Origin: Undibacterium paludis
GTDB lineage: Bacteria; Pseudomonadota; Gammaproteobacteria; Burkholderiales; Burkholderiaceae_D
NCBI RefSeq assembly: GCF_022568815.1
Contig: NZ_JAKZHX010000011.1
Location: 62,001 to 126,000, forward strand
DNA: 64,000 nt
Reading direction: 5' to 3'
Positions 18,208 to 26,911 of this stretch are shown here, in pieces; position 1 is the first letter of the stretch, and every line of letters begins with the position of its first letter. A program made the position numbers and the translations under genes. Below the pieces are notes generated by a model. That model was not told the DNA's origin, did not search any database, and saw nothing but the letters and a program-made list of their open reading frames with translations.

Positions 18208-19131
18208 TCAGTTGGGTACCTGGTCGCTGGGGAATTGCACGATGGCGCGCAACATCTGGCCCATGGGCATGTTCATGTTGATATTGCCGGGGGTGATAGC
18301 CTGCCTGAACCATTTGTCGTAGAGCGGGTATATTTCGCGGTCTAGCATGACCCTGGCAATTTCACGGTCCACCATGGATTTGAATGCAGGATCATCCTTG
18401 CGTAATATCAGCGCATAGGGTTCAGCCGACAGCGGATCGCCAACGATACGAAATGCGTCCGGATTGCTGTCTTTGGCACGCAAGCCTGACAGCAGGACGT
18501 CATCCATGGCAAAAGCATCTGCCCGCCGGTCCTTGACCATGGCAAAGGCTTCAGCATGATCTTTGCTTTCCAGCATGGTGATGTGCAATGAACGTATCTT
18601 GTCGCGACTGGCCAGTGTCTGGGCATTGGTGGTTCCCCTGGTCGTGACGATAGTTTTGCCTTGCAGGTCAGGCCAGTTCTTGATTGCAGAATCATCACGT
18701 ACCAGCATCCTGGCGTAAGCAACAAAATAGGGAATGGAAAAAGCCACCTGAAGGCGCCTTTCCTGTGTGTTGGTGGTGGAGCCACATTCGATGTCTGCGC
18801 GCCCTTCAGCAATGGCCTGTATCCGCGTGAACGGGGTGATGGGCAGGTACTGTATGTCAAGCCGGGGCAGATGCAGTTCACGCTTGATTGCTTGTGCGAC
18901 TTTCATGCAGAGATCGATGGCGTAACCCATGGGTTTGCCCTTGTCGTCGGTATACGAGAAAGGGATGGACGATGCGCGATAGGCGATCGTCAGGGTTTGC
19001 GTCTCCCTGATTTTATCCAGCGTAGCGGCAGTTGAAGCGGGGGAGAATGTGATCAGCATGCCGCATACAAGGTAACAGCAAAGGCAGCAAAGACATTGAA
19101 TCATCATGGTATAGAACCTGGTTGCGTACAT
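18208..19131 (-). CDS. Family 3 solute-binding protein (amino-acid ABC transporter type)
   Basis: A 307-residue periplasmic binding protein whose signal region ends near SPASTAA. Family features are TLTIAYRASSIPFSYTDDKG, MGYAIDLCMKVAQAIK, the ADIECGSTTNTQERR ligand loop and WPDLQGKTIVTTRGTTN. These resemble glutamate/aspartate-binding GltI-type proteins. AAAGGAG lies 7 bases before the ATG at 19131; a longer frame to 19344 has no such site. No permease or ATPase gene is next to it, so it either partners a transporter elsewhere or senses. The LysR, symporter and aspartase neighbours support an acidic amino acid ligand. Confidence 0.85.
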   Translation of the reverse strand: MYATRFYTMMIQCLCCLCCYLVCGMLITFSPASTAATLDKIRETQTLTIAYRASSIPFSYTDDKGKPMGYAIDLCMKVAQAIKRELHLPRLDIQYLPITPFTRIQAIAEGRADIECGSTTNTQERRLQVAFSIPYFVAYARMLVRDDSAIKNWPDLQGKTIVTTRGTTNAQTLASRDKIRSLHITMLESKDHAEAFAMVKDRRADAFAMDDVLLSGLRAKDSNPDAFRIVGDPLSAEPYALILRKDDPAFKSMVDREIARVMLDREIYPLYDKWFRQAITPGNINMNMPMGQMLRAIVQFPSDQVPN

Positions 19132-19430
19132 GTGAGACTCCTTTTGCACTGTTGTAGTGCTGCTGTTGATGGACAGGGTTTTCATCGCAGGTACTGGAAC
19201 ATCCCTGCTGTCAGTCAAGATAGCAAGCTGTCTGCGCAGGTTTATGCAAATACACACTGGAGCTATGCCGCAACGGAATACCTGATTTTCCTGTCTGTGG
19301 GAAACAGCAAACAAAGAGGGGGAGCAGAAGCTTCTGTGAGGCATGGCAGCAACGCCGTCACGGCAAGCCAGGCTTTGGGCCTATACTGTCGATGCTAATG
19401 AATCAGCTTTTCAGGATGTAGGGGGCAGGT
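19132..19430. other. Divergent promoter region between the binding protein and LysR genes
   Basis: This 299-base gap holds no gene I can support. TATACT at 19382-19387 is a candidate -10 for the LysR gene, without a good -35. Confidence 0.4.
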
Positions 19431-20339
19431 ATGGATATCAAATGGATAGAAGATTTTCTCAATCTCGCGCATACGCGCAATTTTTCGCGCTCCGCTGATC
19501 ATCGCAATGTGACGCAGTCTGCATTGAGCCGTCGCATACGTGCGCTGGAAGCCTGGGTAGGCACTGACCTGATAGACCGCAGCACTTATCCGCTGACGCT
19601 GACAGCCGCCGGCAAGATGTTCAGCGAATCCGCACGGGAATCTCTGCGCATACTCGACGATACGCGGGCCGTGTTGCGTGGCCAGAATGACGAAAAAAAT
19701 ATCCTCAGAATATCGGCAGGGCATACGTTGTCGCTGAATTTCCTGCCCATGTGGATAGACAGCATACAAAAGGTGCATGGCGAGTTCAAGACTAAAATCG
19801 TGCCGGCCAATGTACACGAATCTGTGCTGTCGCTCGTGGAAGGCAATTGTGATTTACTGCTGTGCTACCACCATCATTCCCTGCCCATAGACCTGGACCC
19901 GGACCGTTATGAATACATCAGCCTGGGGACGGAAAATGTGATACCGGTGTCCATACCCGGCCGCGATGGCGGGCCAGCGTTTTCGCTGCCAGGCAGCAAA
20001 AGCAAGCCTGTGCCGCGACTGAAATATTCTTCTGTCTCTTTTTTTGGCCGTGTTGTTGACCTCATACAATTAAAGACGGAGCAAAAAAGCTATTTTGTCG
20101 ACACGTATGAATCCGACATGGCTGAGCTATTGAAAAAAATGGCATTGGCTGGCAGGGGTATTGCCTGGTTGCCGGAAAGCTGCATCGTCAAAGAGCTGGC
20201 AGAGGGGAAATTGATCTGGGCCGGCTCAGAGCGCTGGTCGCTGACCATAGACATACGCCTGTTCCGCGCGATAGAAGGACAGAATCCCCTGCTCAACGAC
20301 ATCTGGAAAACCCTGACCAACCAAATAAAAAAGCGCTGA
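19431..20339 (+). CDS. LysR-family regulator (HypT/YjiE-like N-terminus)
   Basis: A 302-residue LysR protein. MDIKWIEDFLNLAHTRNFSR and TQSALSRRIRALE form the N-terminal helix-turn-helix; the AWVGTDLIDRSTYPLTLT stretch resembles the HypT/YjiE/QseD branch. A periplasmic-binding-like effector domain follows. GGGGG precedes the ATG. It diverges from the solute-binding protein and converges on the symporter/aspartase genes. I infer a role in aspartate or glutamate use. The branch name says nothing firm about the inducer. Confidence 0.85.
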   Translation: MDIKWIEDFLNLAHTRNFSRSADHRNVTQSALSRRIRALEAWVGTDLIDRSTYPLTLTAAGKMFSESARESLRILDDTRAVLRGQNDEKNILRISAGHTLSLNFLPMWIDSIQKVHGEFKTKIVPANVHESVLSLVEGNCDLLLCYHHHSLPIDLDPDRYEYISLGTENVIPVSIPGRDGGPAFSLPGSKSKPVPRLKYSSVSFFGRVVDLIQLKTEQKSYFVDTYESDMAELLKKMALAGRGIAWLPESCIVKELAEGKLIWAGSERWSLTIDIRLFRAIEGQNPLLNDIWKTLTNQIKKR

Positions 20340-20367
20340 GCATCCGTTACAGGATATGCTCAGCGCT
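20332..20367. terminator. Terminator between the LysR gene and the symporter gene
   Basis: AGCGCTGAGCAT pairs perfectly with ATGCTCAGCGCT. The left arm contains the LysR stop codon. The T run lies on the minus strand, so it chiefly serves the symporter transcript. Confidence 0.85.
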
Positions 20368-20393
20368 AAGCTCATAGACCAGTCTTGTCGTCG

Positions 20394-21674
20394 TCAGGCT
20401 GCCATGCGCTTGACTTGTACAGTCTCAACTTCTGGCTCTGGAACTGTGCTCAATTCACCTTCCCATTTCGCGATGACGCTGGTGGCAATGCCGTTGCCGA
20501 CGATATTGGTGGCGGTACGACCCATGTCCAGGAACTGGTCTATGCCCATGATCAGCAGCAGACCTGCCTCTGGCAAACCAAACATGGGCAGTACTGCAGC
20601 AACCACCACCAGCGAGCCGCGCGGCACACCCGCCATGCCCTTGCTACTGACCATCAGCACCAGCAGCATGGTGATTTGCTGGGTAAGCGACATATCGATG
20701 TTATAAGCCTGGGCGATGAACAGGGCGGCAAAAGCCTGGAACATCATGGAGCCATCAAGATTGAAAGAATAACCGAGCGGCAGTACGAAGCTGGTGATTT
20801 TTTCATTGATGCCAAATTTACCGAGTTGTTCCATCATCTTGGGATAAGCAGCTTCACTGCTGGCAGTGGAAAACGCCAGCAAGAGCGGTTCGCGCAACAG
20901 TTTGAGCAGTGTAAATACCGCGCTGCCAAGAAAGACAAAACCCACCATTATCAGGATGCTCCACAAAGCACCCAGACCCAGGAAGAAGCTGCCAAGGAAT
21001 TTGCCGTAGATAGCCAGTACGCCAAAACCCTGTACCGTAATCGCCGCGGCCATCGAGGCAAACACACCTATAGGAGCAAAACGCATGACATAGCCGGTCA
21101 GTTTCAGCATGATGTGAACGACTTCATCAATGGTTTTTGTCAGCGTACTGACTGTATCCCCTTTGAAGGAGGCGATAGCAAAGCCAAAGAAGAGTGAGAA
21201 CACCAGGATCTGCAAAATCTCGTTCTGTCCCATGGCTTCGAAGATGCTCTTCGGCACCAGGTGCGTGGTGAAATCTTTCAGGTTAAAGGCTGCCGTATTG
21301 AGCTTTGTGGCTGTGCCCAGTTCCGGCAAAGGCAGGCTCAGGGCATGGCCCGGCGCCAGCAGGTTGCAGAACAGCAGGCCGAGGAACAGTGACAGAAAAG
21401 ACGCCGTGACAAACCAGGCGAAAGCGCGAAAACCTATGCGCCCCATGACTTTGCCGTCTTTCATCCCGGCGATGCCAGACACCAGGGTACAGAAAACCAG
21501 GGGAGCGATAATCATCTTGATCAGGCGCAGGAAGATGTCGCTGAGGATGGAAAAATAGCCTGCTACATTTTTTGCATCCGCTGCATTCGGGAATTGCTGA
21601 TGACAAATGGCGCCGACGATGACACCTAGTAACATGCCGGTGATGATCCAGATGGTCAGTTTGTTTTTCTGCAT
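20394..21674 (-). CDS. Dicarboxylate/amino acid:cation symporter (DAACS family)
   Basis: About 426 residues with eight membrane helices and two re-entrant loops. The signature segments FSTASSEAAYPKMM, GYSFNLDGSMMFQA and SKGMAGVPRGS hold the substrate and cation sites. Members import C4-dicarboxylates, glutamate or aspartate with sodium or protons. GAGGAGA precedes the ATG at 21674 by 6 bases. The aspartase gene ends 43 bases upstream on the same strand, so one operon (aspartase, then symporter) is likely. This favours aspartate, fumarate or malate as substrate. Confidence 0.92.
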   Translation of the reverse strand: MQKNKLTIWIITGMLLGVIVGAICHQQFPNAADAKNVAGYFSILSDIFLRLIKMIIAPLVFCTLVSGIAGMKDGKVMGRIGFRAFAWFVTASFLSLFLGLLFCNLLAPGHALSLPLPELGTATKLNTAAFNLKDFTTHLVPKSIFEAMGQNEILQILVFSLFFGFAIASFKGDTVSTLTKTIDEVVHIMLKLTGYVMRFAPIGVFASMAAAITVQGFGVLAIYGKFLGSFFLGLGALWSILIMVGFVFLGSAVFTLLKLLREPLLLAFSTASSEAAYPKMMEQLGKFGINEKITSFVLPLGYSFNLDGSMMFQAFAALFIAQAYNIDMSLTQQITMLLVLMVSSKGMAGVPRGSLVVVAAVLPMFGLPEAGLLLIMGIDQFLDMGRTATNIVGNGIATSVIAKWEGELSTVPEPEVETVQVKRMAA

Positions 21675-21717
21675 TGTTGTCTCCTCGTTCAAGATAAGGG
21701 TTTTGATTGATAAGGGG

Positions 21718-23130
21718 TCAGGCCTGGCGCGAGCGTGGCGAAGTCAGTGCTTCGGGATCAAGAATGCTGTCCAGTTGAGCTTTGCTCAGCAGATTTTTTT
21801 TCAGCACCAGTTGGTACACGCTTTGCCCGGTTTCCAGTGCCTCCTGCGCGACCTCCGTGGCGTTGGTGTAGCCTATATAGGGATTGAGGGCGGTGACCAT
21901 GCCTATGGAGTTATCCATGATGAACCTGAGCCGCTCACGATTGGCCGTGATGCCGGAGACGCATTTGTCAGCCAGGGTGATGCAGGCTGCACGCAGATGT
22001 TTGACACTTTTGAACAGGCTGTGGGCGATGATGGGTTCAAAGGCATTCAATTGCAACTGGCCAGCCTCTGCCGCCATGGTGATGGTCATGTCATTGCCGA
22101 TGACTTCAAAGGCGACCTGGTTGACGACTTCAGGTATGACAGGATTGACTTTGCCCGGCATGATGCTGGAGCCAGCCTGCACTGGCGGCAAATTGATTTC
22201 GCCAAAACCCGCACGCGGGCCACTTGATAACAGACGCAAATCATTGCAGGTCTTGGATAATTTGACGGCGACACGTTTCAGTACACCAGACAATTGCACG
22301 AAAGAGCCGACATCCTGGGTTGCTTCTATCAGGTTCGGTGCTGTCAGCAAGGGGATGCCGGTAATCCGGGCCAGATGGCGGCAAACCAGCGCCGCATAAT
22401 CGGGGTGGGCATTGATGCCCGTTCCTATGGCGGTGGCGCCCAGGTTGATTTCGCAGATCAGTTGCGCTGCTTCGCGCAGTCTGTCCTGGTCTTCCGACAG
22501 CATCACTGCATAGACAGCAAATTCCTGTCCCAGGGTCATTGGTACTGCATCCTGCAACTGGGTGCGCCCCATCTTCAGGTCAGCCTTGAATTCCGCTGCC
22601 TTGGCTTCGAAAGATTTTTGCAGATACGCCATGGCATCGACCAAGGGGAAGATGCTCATATAGGTAGCTATCTTCAGGGCCGTCGGATAGACGTCATTGG
22701 TGCTCTGGCTCAGGTTGACATGCTCGTTCGGATGCAGGTGAGCATACTCGCCTGGTGCGTGTCCCAGATAGCTGAGCGCCATGTTGGCAATGACTTCATT
22801 GGCGTTCATATTGGTTGACGTACCGGCGCCTCCCTGTATGACGTCAACGACGAACTGATCATGCTTTTCGCCATTACGTATCTGTTTGCACGCATGGACG
22901 ATGGCTTGCATGTGTTCTGAACTCAGCAGGCCCAGTTCAAAATTGGCCATGGCGGCAGCTTCTTTCACACTCGCCAGCGCATTCACCAGTTCCGTATAGG
23001 CAGAAATTGCCACGCCCGAGATAGGAAAATTTTCTATCGCACGCAAAGTATGCACGCCGTAGTATGCATCACCCGGGACATGACGGTCGCCGAGCAAGTC
23101 GTGTTCTGTTCTTGGAGAAAGGGATGACAT
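21718..23130 (-). CDS. aspA: Aspartate ammonia-lyase
   Basis: The enzyme deaminates L-aspartate to fumarate. The 470 residues show the fumarase/aspartase superfamily regions: GGAGTSTNMNANEVIAN, HPNEHVNLSQSTNDVYPTA, and the catalytic signature GSSIMPGKVNP near 318. The opening RTEHDLLGDRHVPGDAYYG is aspartase-like, not fumarase-like. It begins the operon with the DAACS symporter and diverges from the Asp/Glu racemase gene. With uptake and racemization genes adjacent, it can feed D- or L-aspartate into the TCA cycle. Confidence 0.94.
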   Translation of the reverse strand: MSSLSPRTEHDLLGDRHVPGDAYYGVHTLRAIENFPISGVAISAYTELVNALASVKEAAAMANFELGLLSSEHMQAIVHACKQIRNGEKHDQFVVDVIQGGAGTSTNMNANEVIANMALSYLGHAPGEYAHLHPNEHVNLSQSTNDVYPTALKIATYMSIFPLVDAMAYLQKSFEAKAAEFKADLKMGRTQLQDAVPMTLGQEFAVYAVMLSEDQDRLREAAQLICEINLGATAIGTGINAHPDYAALVCRHLARITGIPLLTAPNLIEATQDVGSFVQLSGVLKRVAVKLSKTCNDLRLLSSGPRAGFGEINLPPVQAGSSIMPGKVNPVIPEVVNQVAFEVIGNDMTITMAAEAGQLQLNAFEPIIAHSLFKSVKHLRAACITLADKCVSGITANRERLRFIMDNSIGMVTALNPYIGYTNATEVAQEALETGQSVYQLVLKKNLLSKAQLDSILDPEALTSPRSRQA

Positions 23131-23402
23131 GATTAATCCTTATCGGTGGTTGAGATCAGATGAGCTGATTCCATCAAATTGCTATTGCCCGAGCGGAGTC
23201 TAGGTGAAGATGGTGGCGGCTTGATGCAAGTTCGGTATGCAGGTATTCCCAAAACGCATAGATCAACTGTTATGCGTCTGCTGCATGAAGTCAGGCCAAA
23301 TATGCATAAACCTGGACCTGTATTTCTGTATGATCTGGCTCTATACGGACAAGGCATGCTTTCACGCATCCGGTTTGAACATGACAGCAAGGAGAAGACG
23401 GG

Positions 23403-24869
23403 ATGACTGGCAATGCTGGTAAGAAGAATCTGGGTATCGTTGGTGGCCTGGGAGCAATAGGTGGCGCCGATATCTTTTTCAAGATTGCCGAATCAGTATC
23501 AAAGGAGGGCAAGAGCGATCAGTTCAATATCGTGCTGGAGCAGCATCCCTTCAATGAGGGCCCGACGCCCGGGGCAGAAAATGCCCTGTGCAATGCCCGC
23601 AAGCTTTACATCTTTGACATGATCCGCCGTTTTGAAAAATCACAGGTGGAAAGCGTCTTGCTACCCTGCTTCATCAGCCATACCTTCATCGATGAGTTGA
23701 AATCAGAAGTCAGTCTGCCCATACTCGATATCATGCAAGCCCTGCGTCTTCATCTGGAACGCAATTACCCAACAGCGGGCAAACTCGGTGTGTTGACATC
23801 TGACTATGTCAAGAAAAATGCCTTGTTCGAAAGATACTTCAAGCCACCGGCATATGCATTGATCTACCCCGGTCAGGCAGTGCAGGAAAACTGCGTCATG
23901 CAAGCCATTTATGGTGAGCGCGGCATCAAGGCCGGTCATATCCGCGGTGAAGCGGTTGAGTTGATGCACCAGGCCTGTCTGGATCTGCTGAACCAGGGCG
24001 CAGAAGTCATCGTCCCCGGCACCACTGAGGTGTCCATCGTCACGGAAGTCTTGCGTGAGCGTGGCATACCCATACTTGACGCCAACCGCATCTATGCGCA
24101 ATACGCCACGGTAGCGCAGGGACAAGCCAGCGAGAAAGCCTACAAGATAGGTATCGTCGGCGGTGTCGGCCCGGCTGCGACGGTTGATTTCATGAACAAG
24201 ATAGTCAGGCATACCGCGGCCGAGCGCGATCAGGATCATATCAAGATCGTTGTCGAACATAATCCGAATATTCCTGACCGCACTGCCAGCCTGACAGGTA
24301 ACGGCACCGACCCTACCATTGCACTGTATTCGGCCTGCAAGAAACTGGAAGAAAGCGATGCCAGTATCATTGCCATTCCCTGCAATACGGCCCACGCCTT
24401 TGTTGAACGCATACAGTCGCATTTGCAGATTCCCATCGTCAATATGCTCAATGAGACGGTAGACTATATTGTCCGCCATTACAGTGACAGAACGACGATA
24501 GGCTTGCTGGCAACCTCAGGTACGATCAGCAGCCGGGTCTATCATGAAGCAGTGGCGGGTACGGCGTTTCAGATGATCACCCCCGAACCAGCCTGTCAGC
24601 AAAAAGTCATGGATGCGATCTATGGTGAACATGGTGTGAAATCCAGTGGCGTTACAGAACAGGCTTATCAGAATTTGTTGTGTGCGCTCGAGCATCTGGT
24701 AGCGCGAGGCGCAGAAGTCATTATTCTGGGCTGTACAGAATTGCCGCTATTGCTGGAGCAGACAGAACATTTTGCCGTGCAGGGCAAAGAGGTGGCCGTG
24801 CTTGATCCCACCACTATCCTGGCAAAAAAATGCGTGCAACTATCTGGTCGCGCACGACCAGAAGCGTGA
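23403..24869 (+). CDS. Tandem aspartate/glutamate racemase-family protein with one incomplete half
   Basis: Two Asp/Glu racemase domains are joined on one 488-residue chain; both open with a similar IVGG motif. These racemases use two cysteines. In the second half both are present: AIPCNTAHAF (about 326) and ILGCTELPLL (about 444). In the first half LLPCFISH (about 88) keeps its cysteine but the second position reads IVPGTTEV (about 205), with Gly. The first half is therefore probably not a normal racemase and may be regulatory or structural. It diverges from aspA, so D-aspartate or D-glutamate catabolism is a fair inference. Confidence 0.85.
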   Translation: MTGNAGKKNLGIVGGLGAIGGADIFFKIAESVSKEGKSDQFNIVLEQHPFNEGPTPGAENALCNARKLYIFDMIRRFEKSQVESVLLPCFISHTFIDELKSEVSLPILDIMQALRLHLERNYPTAGKLGVLTSDYVKKNALFERYFKPPAYALIYPGQAVQENCVMQAIYGERGIKAGHIRGEAVELMHQACLDLLNQGAEVIVPGTTEVSIVTEVLRERGIPILDANRIYAQYATVAQGQASEKAYKIGIVGGVGPAATVDFMNKIVRHTAAERDQDHIKIVVEHNPNIPDRTASLTGNGTDPTIALYSACKKLEESDASIIAIPCNTAHAFVERIQSHLQIPIVNMLNETVDYIVRHYSDRTTIGLLATSGTISSRVYHEAVAGTAFQMITPEPACQQKVMDAIYGEHGVKSSGVTEQAYQNLLCALEHLVARGAEVIILGCTELPLLLEQTEHFAVQGKEVAVLDPTTILAKKCVQLSGRARPEA

Positions 24870-24919
24870 ATGAAACGTCCTGGTTTACAATGGCAGGATA
24901 TCTAATTCATGGGTGACCT

Positions 24920-25297
24920 ATGCAAGCACGTTCCCTGGCAGCTGCCGGTGCCATCAATATGTTCATTGCCGTTGCCGCCGGCGCCTTTGGTGCGCATGGC
25001 CTCAAGCAAGTCCTGAGTCCCGAGATGCTGGCGATCTGGCAAACGGCGGTGCTGTACCAGATGGTGCATGCACTGGGCTTGCTGATGCTGGGAGCCTTGC
25101 AGCAGCAATGGAACAGCGCACTGCTGCGTCGTGCCGGCTGGGCCATGCTGGCAGGCATCGTGATTTTCAGCGGCAGCCTGTATGCACTGGCATTGAGCGG
25201 TGTGCGCATGCTGGGGGCGATCACACCTGTTGGCGGTGTGGCATTCCTGGTCGCCTGGGCCATGCTGGCCTGGGACGCTATACGTCGACCACGTTGA
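24920..25297 (+). CDS. DUF423 family membrane protein (YgdD-like)
   Basis: 125 residues with four membrane helices. GAFGAHGLK and the AWQTAVLYQMVHALGLL-like stretch (here IWQTAVLYQMVHALGLL) are typical of DUF423, a conserved inner-membrane family without known function. It converges on the retron reverse transcriptase gene with 10 bases between. Confidence 0.88.
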   Translation: MQARSLAAAGAINMFIAVAAGAFGAHGLKQVLSPEMLAIWQTAVLYQMVHALGLLMLGALQQQWNSALLRRAGWAMLAGIVIFSGSLYALALSGVRMLGAITPVGGVAFLVAWAMLAWDAIRRPR

Positions 25298-25307
25298 AGG
25301 CTGCGAA

Positions 25308-26648
25308 TTATTCCGGCTTTGCGGGCCAGTTGATCTGCTCAAAAATCGTTTGCAGTTTTGTTGCACGTGCGGCATTGATCATGTGCAAATGCGCAAGTTT
25401 TCCTGCAAGGTGGACGCGGAAGTCAGCGTGATGATCACGATTTTGCGTAGCCGGACCATTGCGGACACAGTTGGTCAGGATAGCTTTCATCCTGTCAAAT
25501 TCGCTGCGGCGTATATTGCAATGACGATTGATCACAATACCTGTTACTTGCTGCCTGCCAGTGGCACGCATGATGCGTGTTTTCTTATGGTTCAGACTGA
25601 AACCTTCTTCAATCGCGATGGCGCCAGCCTGGATGATGAAGCGCTGCAAAGCCCGCGCAAGCTCTTCATCACCTGAGAACGTCAGGTCATCCGCATAACG
25701 GCTATACGTGGCTTGCATGCTGGCCGCCAGGGTATGCAGCCGCATATCGAGCCTGAAGGCACACAGATTGGCCAGGGCCGGTGAAGTCGGTGCGCCTTGC
25801 GGCAAATGCCGGCTGCGCAACATGTGTCGCACTTGCCATGGCGCCCCCTGACGTGCCATGATTTCATCAAGTACAGTGTTGGGTGTGCGGTGCGTGCACA
25901 GGCGTGCCAGGATTGCAGCCACAGACTGAGGATAGCCAAGTTTGGCAAACAGGCTGTGGATACGTGAACCGGGTATGCTGGAAAAAAAATCTTTCAAGTC
26001 CAGGCGTAGCACGACTTGTTTTCCGGTATGTAGTGAAGCATGCGACAGGCAGGAATGTCGTTTCCGAAAAGCCTGTGCCGCAGCATGGGGCGGCACGCGA
26101 TCCAGTATCTGGCGCAGTATTTTTCTTTGTATATTACGCAGGCGCTGTTTGGGCATTTCCAGCAAACGCACGCCACCTGTTGGTTTATCCAGCCAGCGAT
26201 AACGGTAATGCCGCAAGCCTGTTGATTCAGGTGCGCTGTCGCGCCATTGATCGGCGAACCAGGCCAGTTCACCATGGGGCAGGTTCAGGTAGTTTGCCAG
26301 TTCATCGGAATTAGCCAGTGATGGCAAGTTCAGCATCTCCAGCCACACAGGCCTGTCAGGTGCGACAGGAGGCAATAGGCAGTAATGCCTGATCACAGGT
26401 GGGGATTCACTACGGAACCAGGCATTGTCAAAGCCATTGTCTGCAAGAATCATGTCTGCCACCTCATGGCGGCTGTAATGATAAAAATGATCCCCGGTAT
26501 GCCGATGTATCTTCTTGCATAAAGCAGGTATCCAGGGCCATTTCCTGCCCATTACCCAACGCATGTTTTTCATCATGATCACAGGATCACATGGCCCCGC
26601 CAGCAAGGCATCAGCCAAGGCAAGTGCGACCTGTTCGGGTTTGTCCAT
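25308..26648 (-). CDS. Retron reverse transcriptase with N-terminal extension
   Basis: A 446-residue retron-type reverse transcriptase, which copies part of its own noncoding RNA into branched or free msDNA. The core begins near residue 110. Motifs in order are YRWLDKPTGGVRLLEMPK, LRLDLKDFFSSI (catalytic Asp217), LPQGAPTSPALANL (282-295), YSRYADDLTFSG (Asp320/Asp321) and the retron-typical VTGIVIN (368-374). The first 105 residues form an extra domain like that I recall in Myxococcus-type retron enzymes. The foldable msr-msd locus lies immediately upstream on the same strand. No effector gene is fused or adjacent. Retrons commonly act in phage defence; that role is not shown here. Confidence 0.93.
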   Translation of the reverse strand: MDKPEQVALALADALLAGPCDPVIMMKNMRWVMGRKWPWIPALCKKIHRHTGDHFYHYSRHEVADMILADNGFDNAWFRSESPPVIRHYCLLPPVAPDRPVWLEMLNLPSLANSDELANYLNLPHGELAWFADQWRDSAPESTGLRHYRYRWLDKPTGGVRLLEMPKQRLRNIQRKILRQILDRVPPHAAAQAFRKRHSCLSHASLHTGKQVVLRLDLKDFFSSIPGSRIHSLFAKLGYPQSVAAILARLCTHRTPNTVLDEIMARQGAPWQVRHMLRSRHLPQGAPTSPALANLCAFRLDMRLHTLAASMQATYSRYADDLTFSGDEELARALQRFIIQAGAIAIEEGFSLNHKKTRIMRATGRQQVTGIVINRHCNIRRSEFDRMKAILTNCVRNGPATQNRDHHADFRVHLAGKLAHLHMINAARATKLQTIFEQINWPAKPE

Positions 26649-26673
26649 GGAAATATAGTGCAGGAAAAAAGGG

Positions 26674-26845
26674 GCGGCGCAGAGCCTTCAACCAGTCTTG
26701 TGAAGTGTGAGCCTGTTTGCACGTCAGTGCAAGGCGGCTCACGCGATGAAATACCAGGTCTGTCTGTCCTGCGGGGTAACCCCGCAGAGGTGCATTTGAT
26801 TTGCGGTGAACTGCATCTGTGCACCAGGCTTGAAGGGTACGCCGC
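26674..26845 (-). ncRNA. Retron msr-msd RNA
   Basis: The ends pair as retron a1/a2 arms. At the 5' end GCGGCG and CCTTCAA-G-CC face GG-TTGAAGG and CGCCGC at the 3' end, with a small internal loop. Inside, in transcript order, are a GGTGCA...TGCACC stem (26825-26789), a perfect CTGCGGGG/CCCCGCAG hairpin with a 3-base loop (26787-26769), and a long hairpin GTGAGCC-gcc-TTGCAC / GTGCAA-aca-GGCTCAC (26742-26707) suited to be the msd. The AGC at the inner end of a1 may hold the priming G. It ends 25 bases before the reverse transcriptase start. Boundaries are estimated from pairing. Confidence 0.82.
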
Positions 26846-26911
26846 GTTGCGACAATAAGCCAGACTGCAACGGCTGTCAATTAGCAATATAGAGAGTAGT
26901 GCAGCAAATAC

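Noticed and set aside
24844..24861. CTGGTCG-CGCA-CGACCAG hairpin as a terminator
   Set aside because: It lies inside the racemase coding end and has no T tract.
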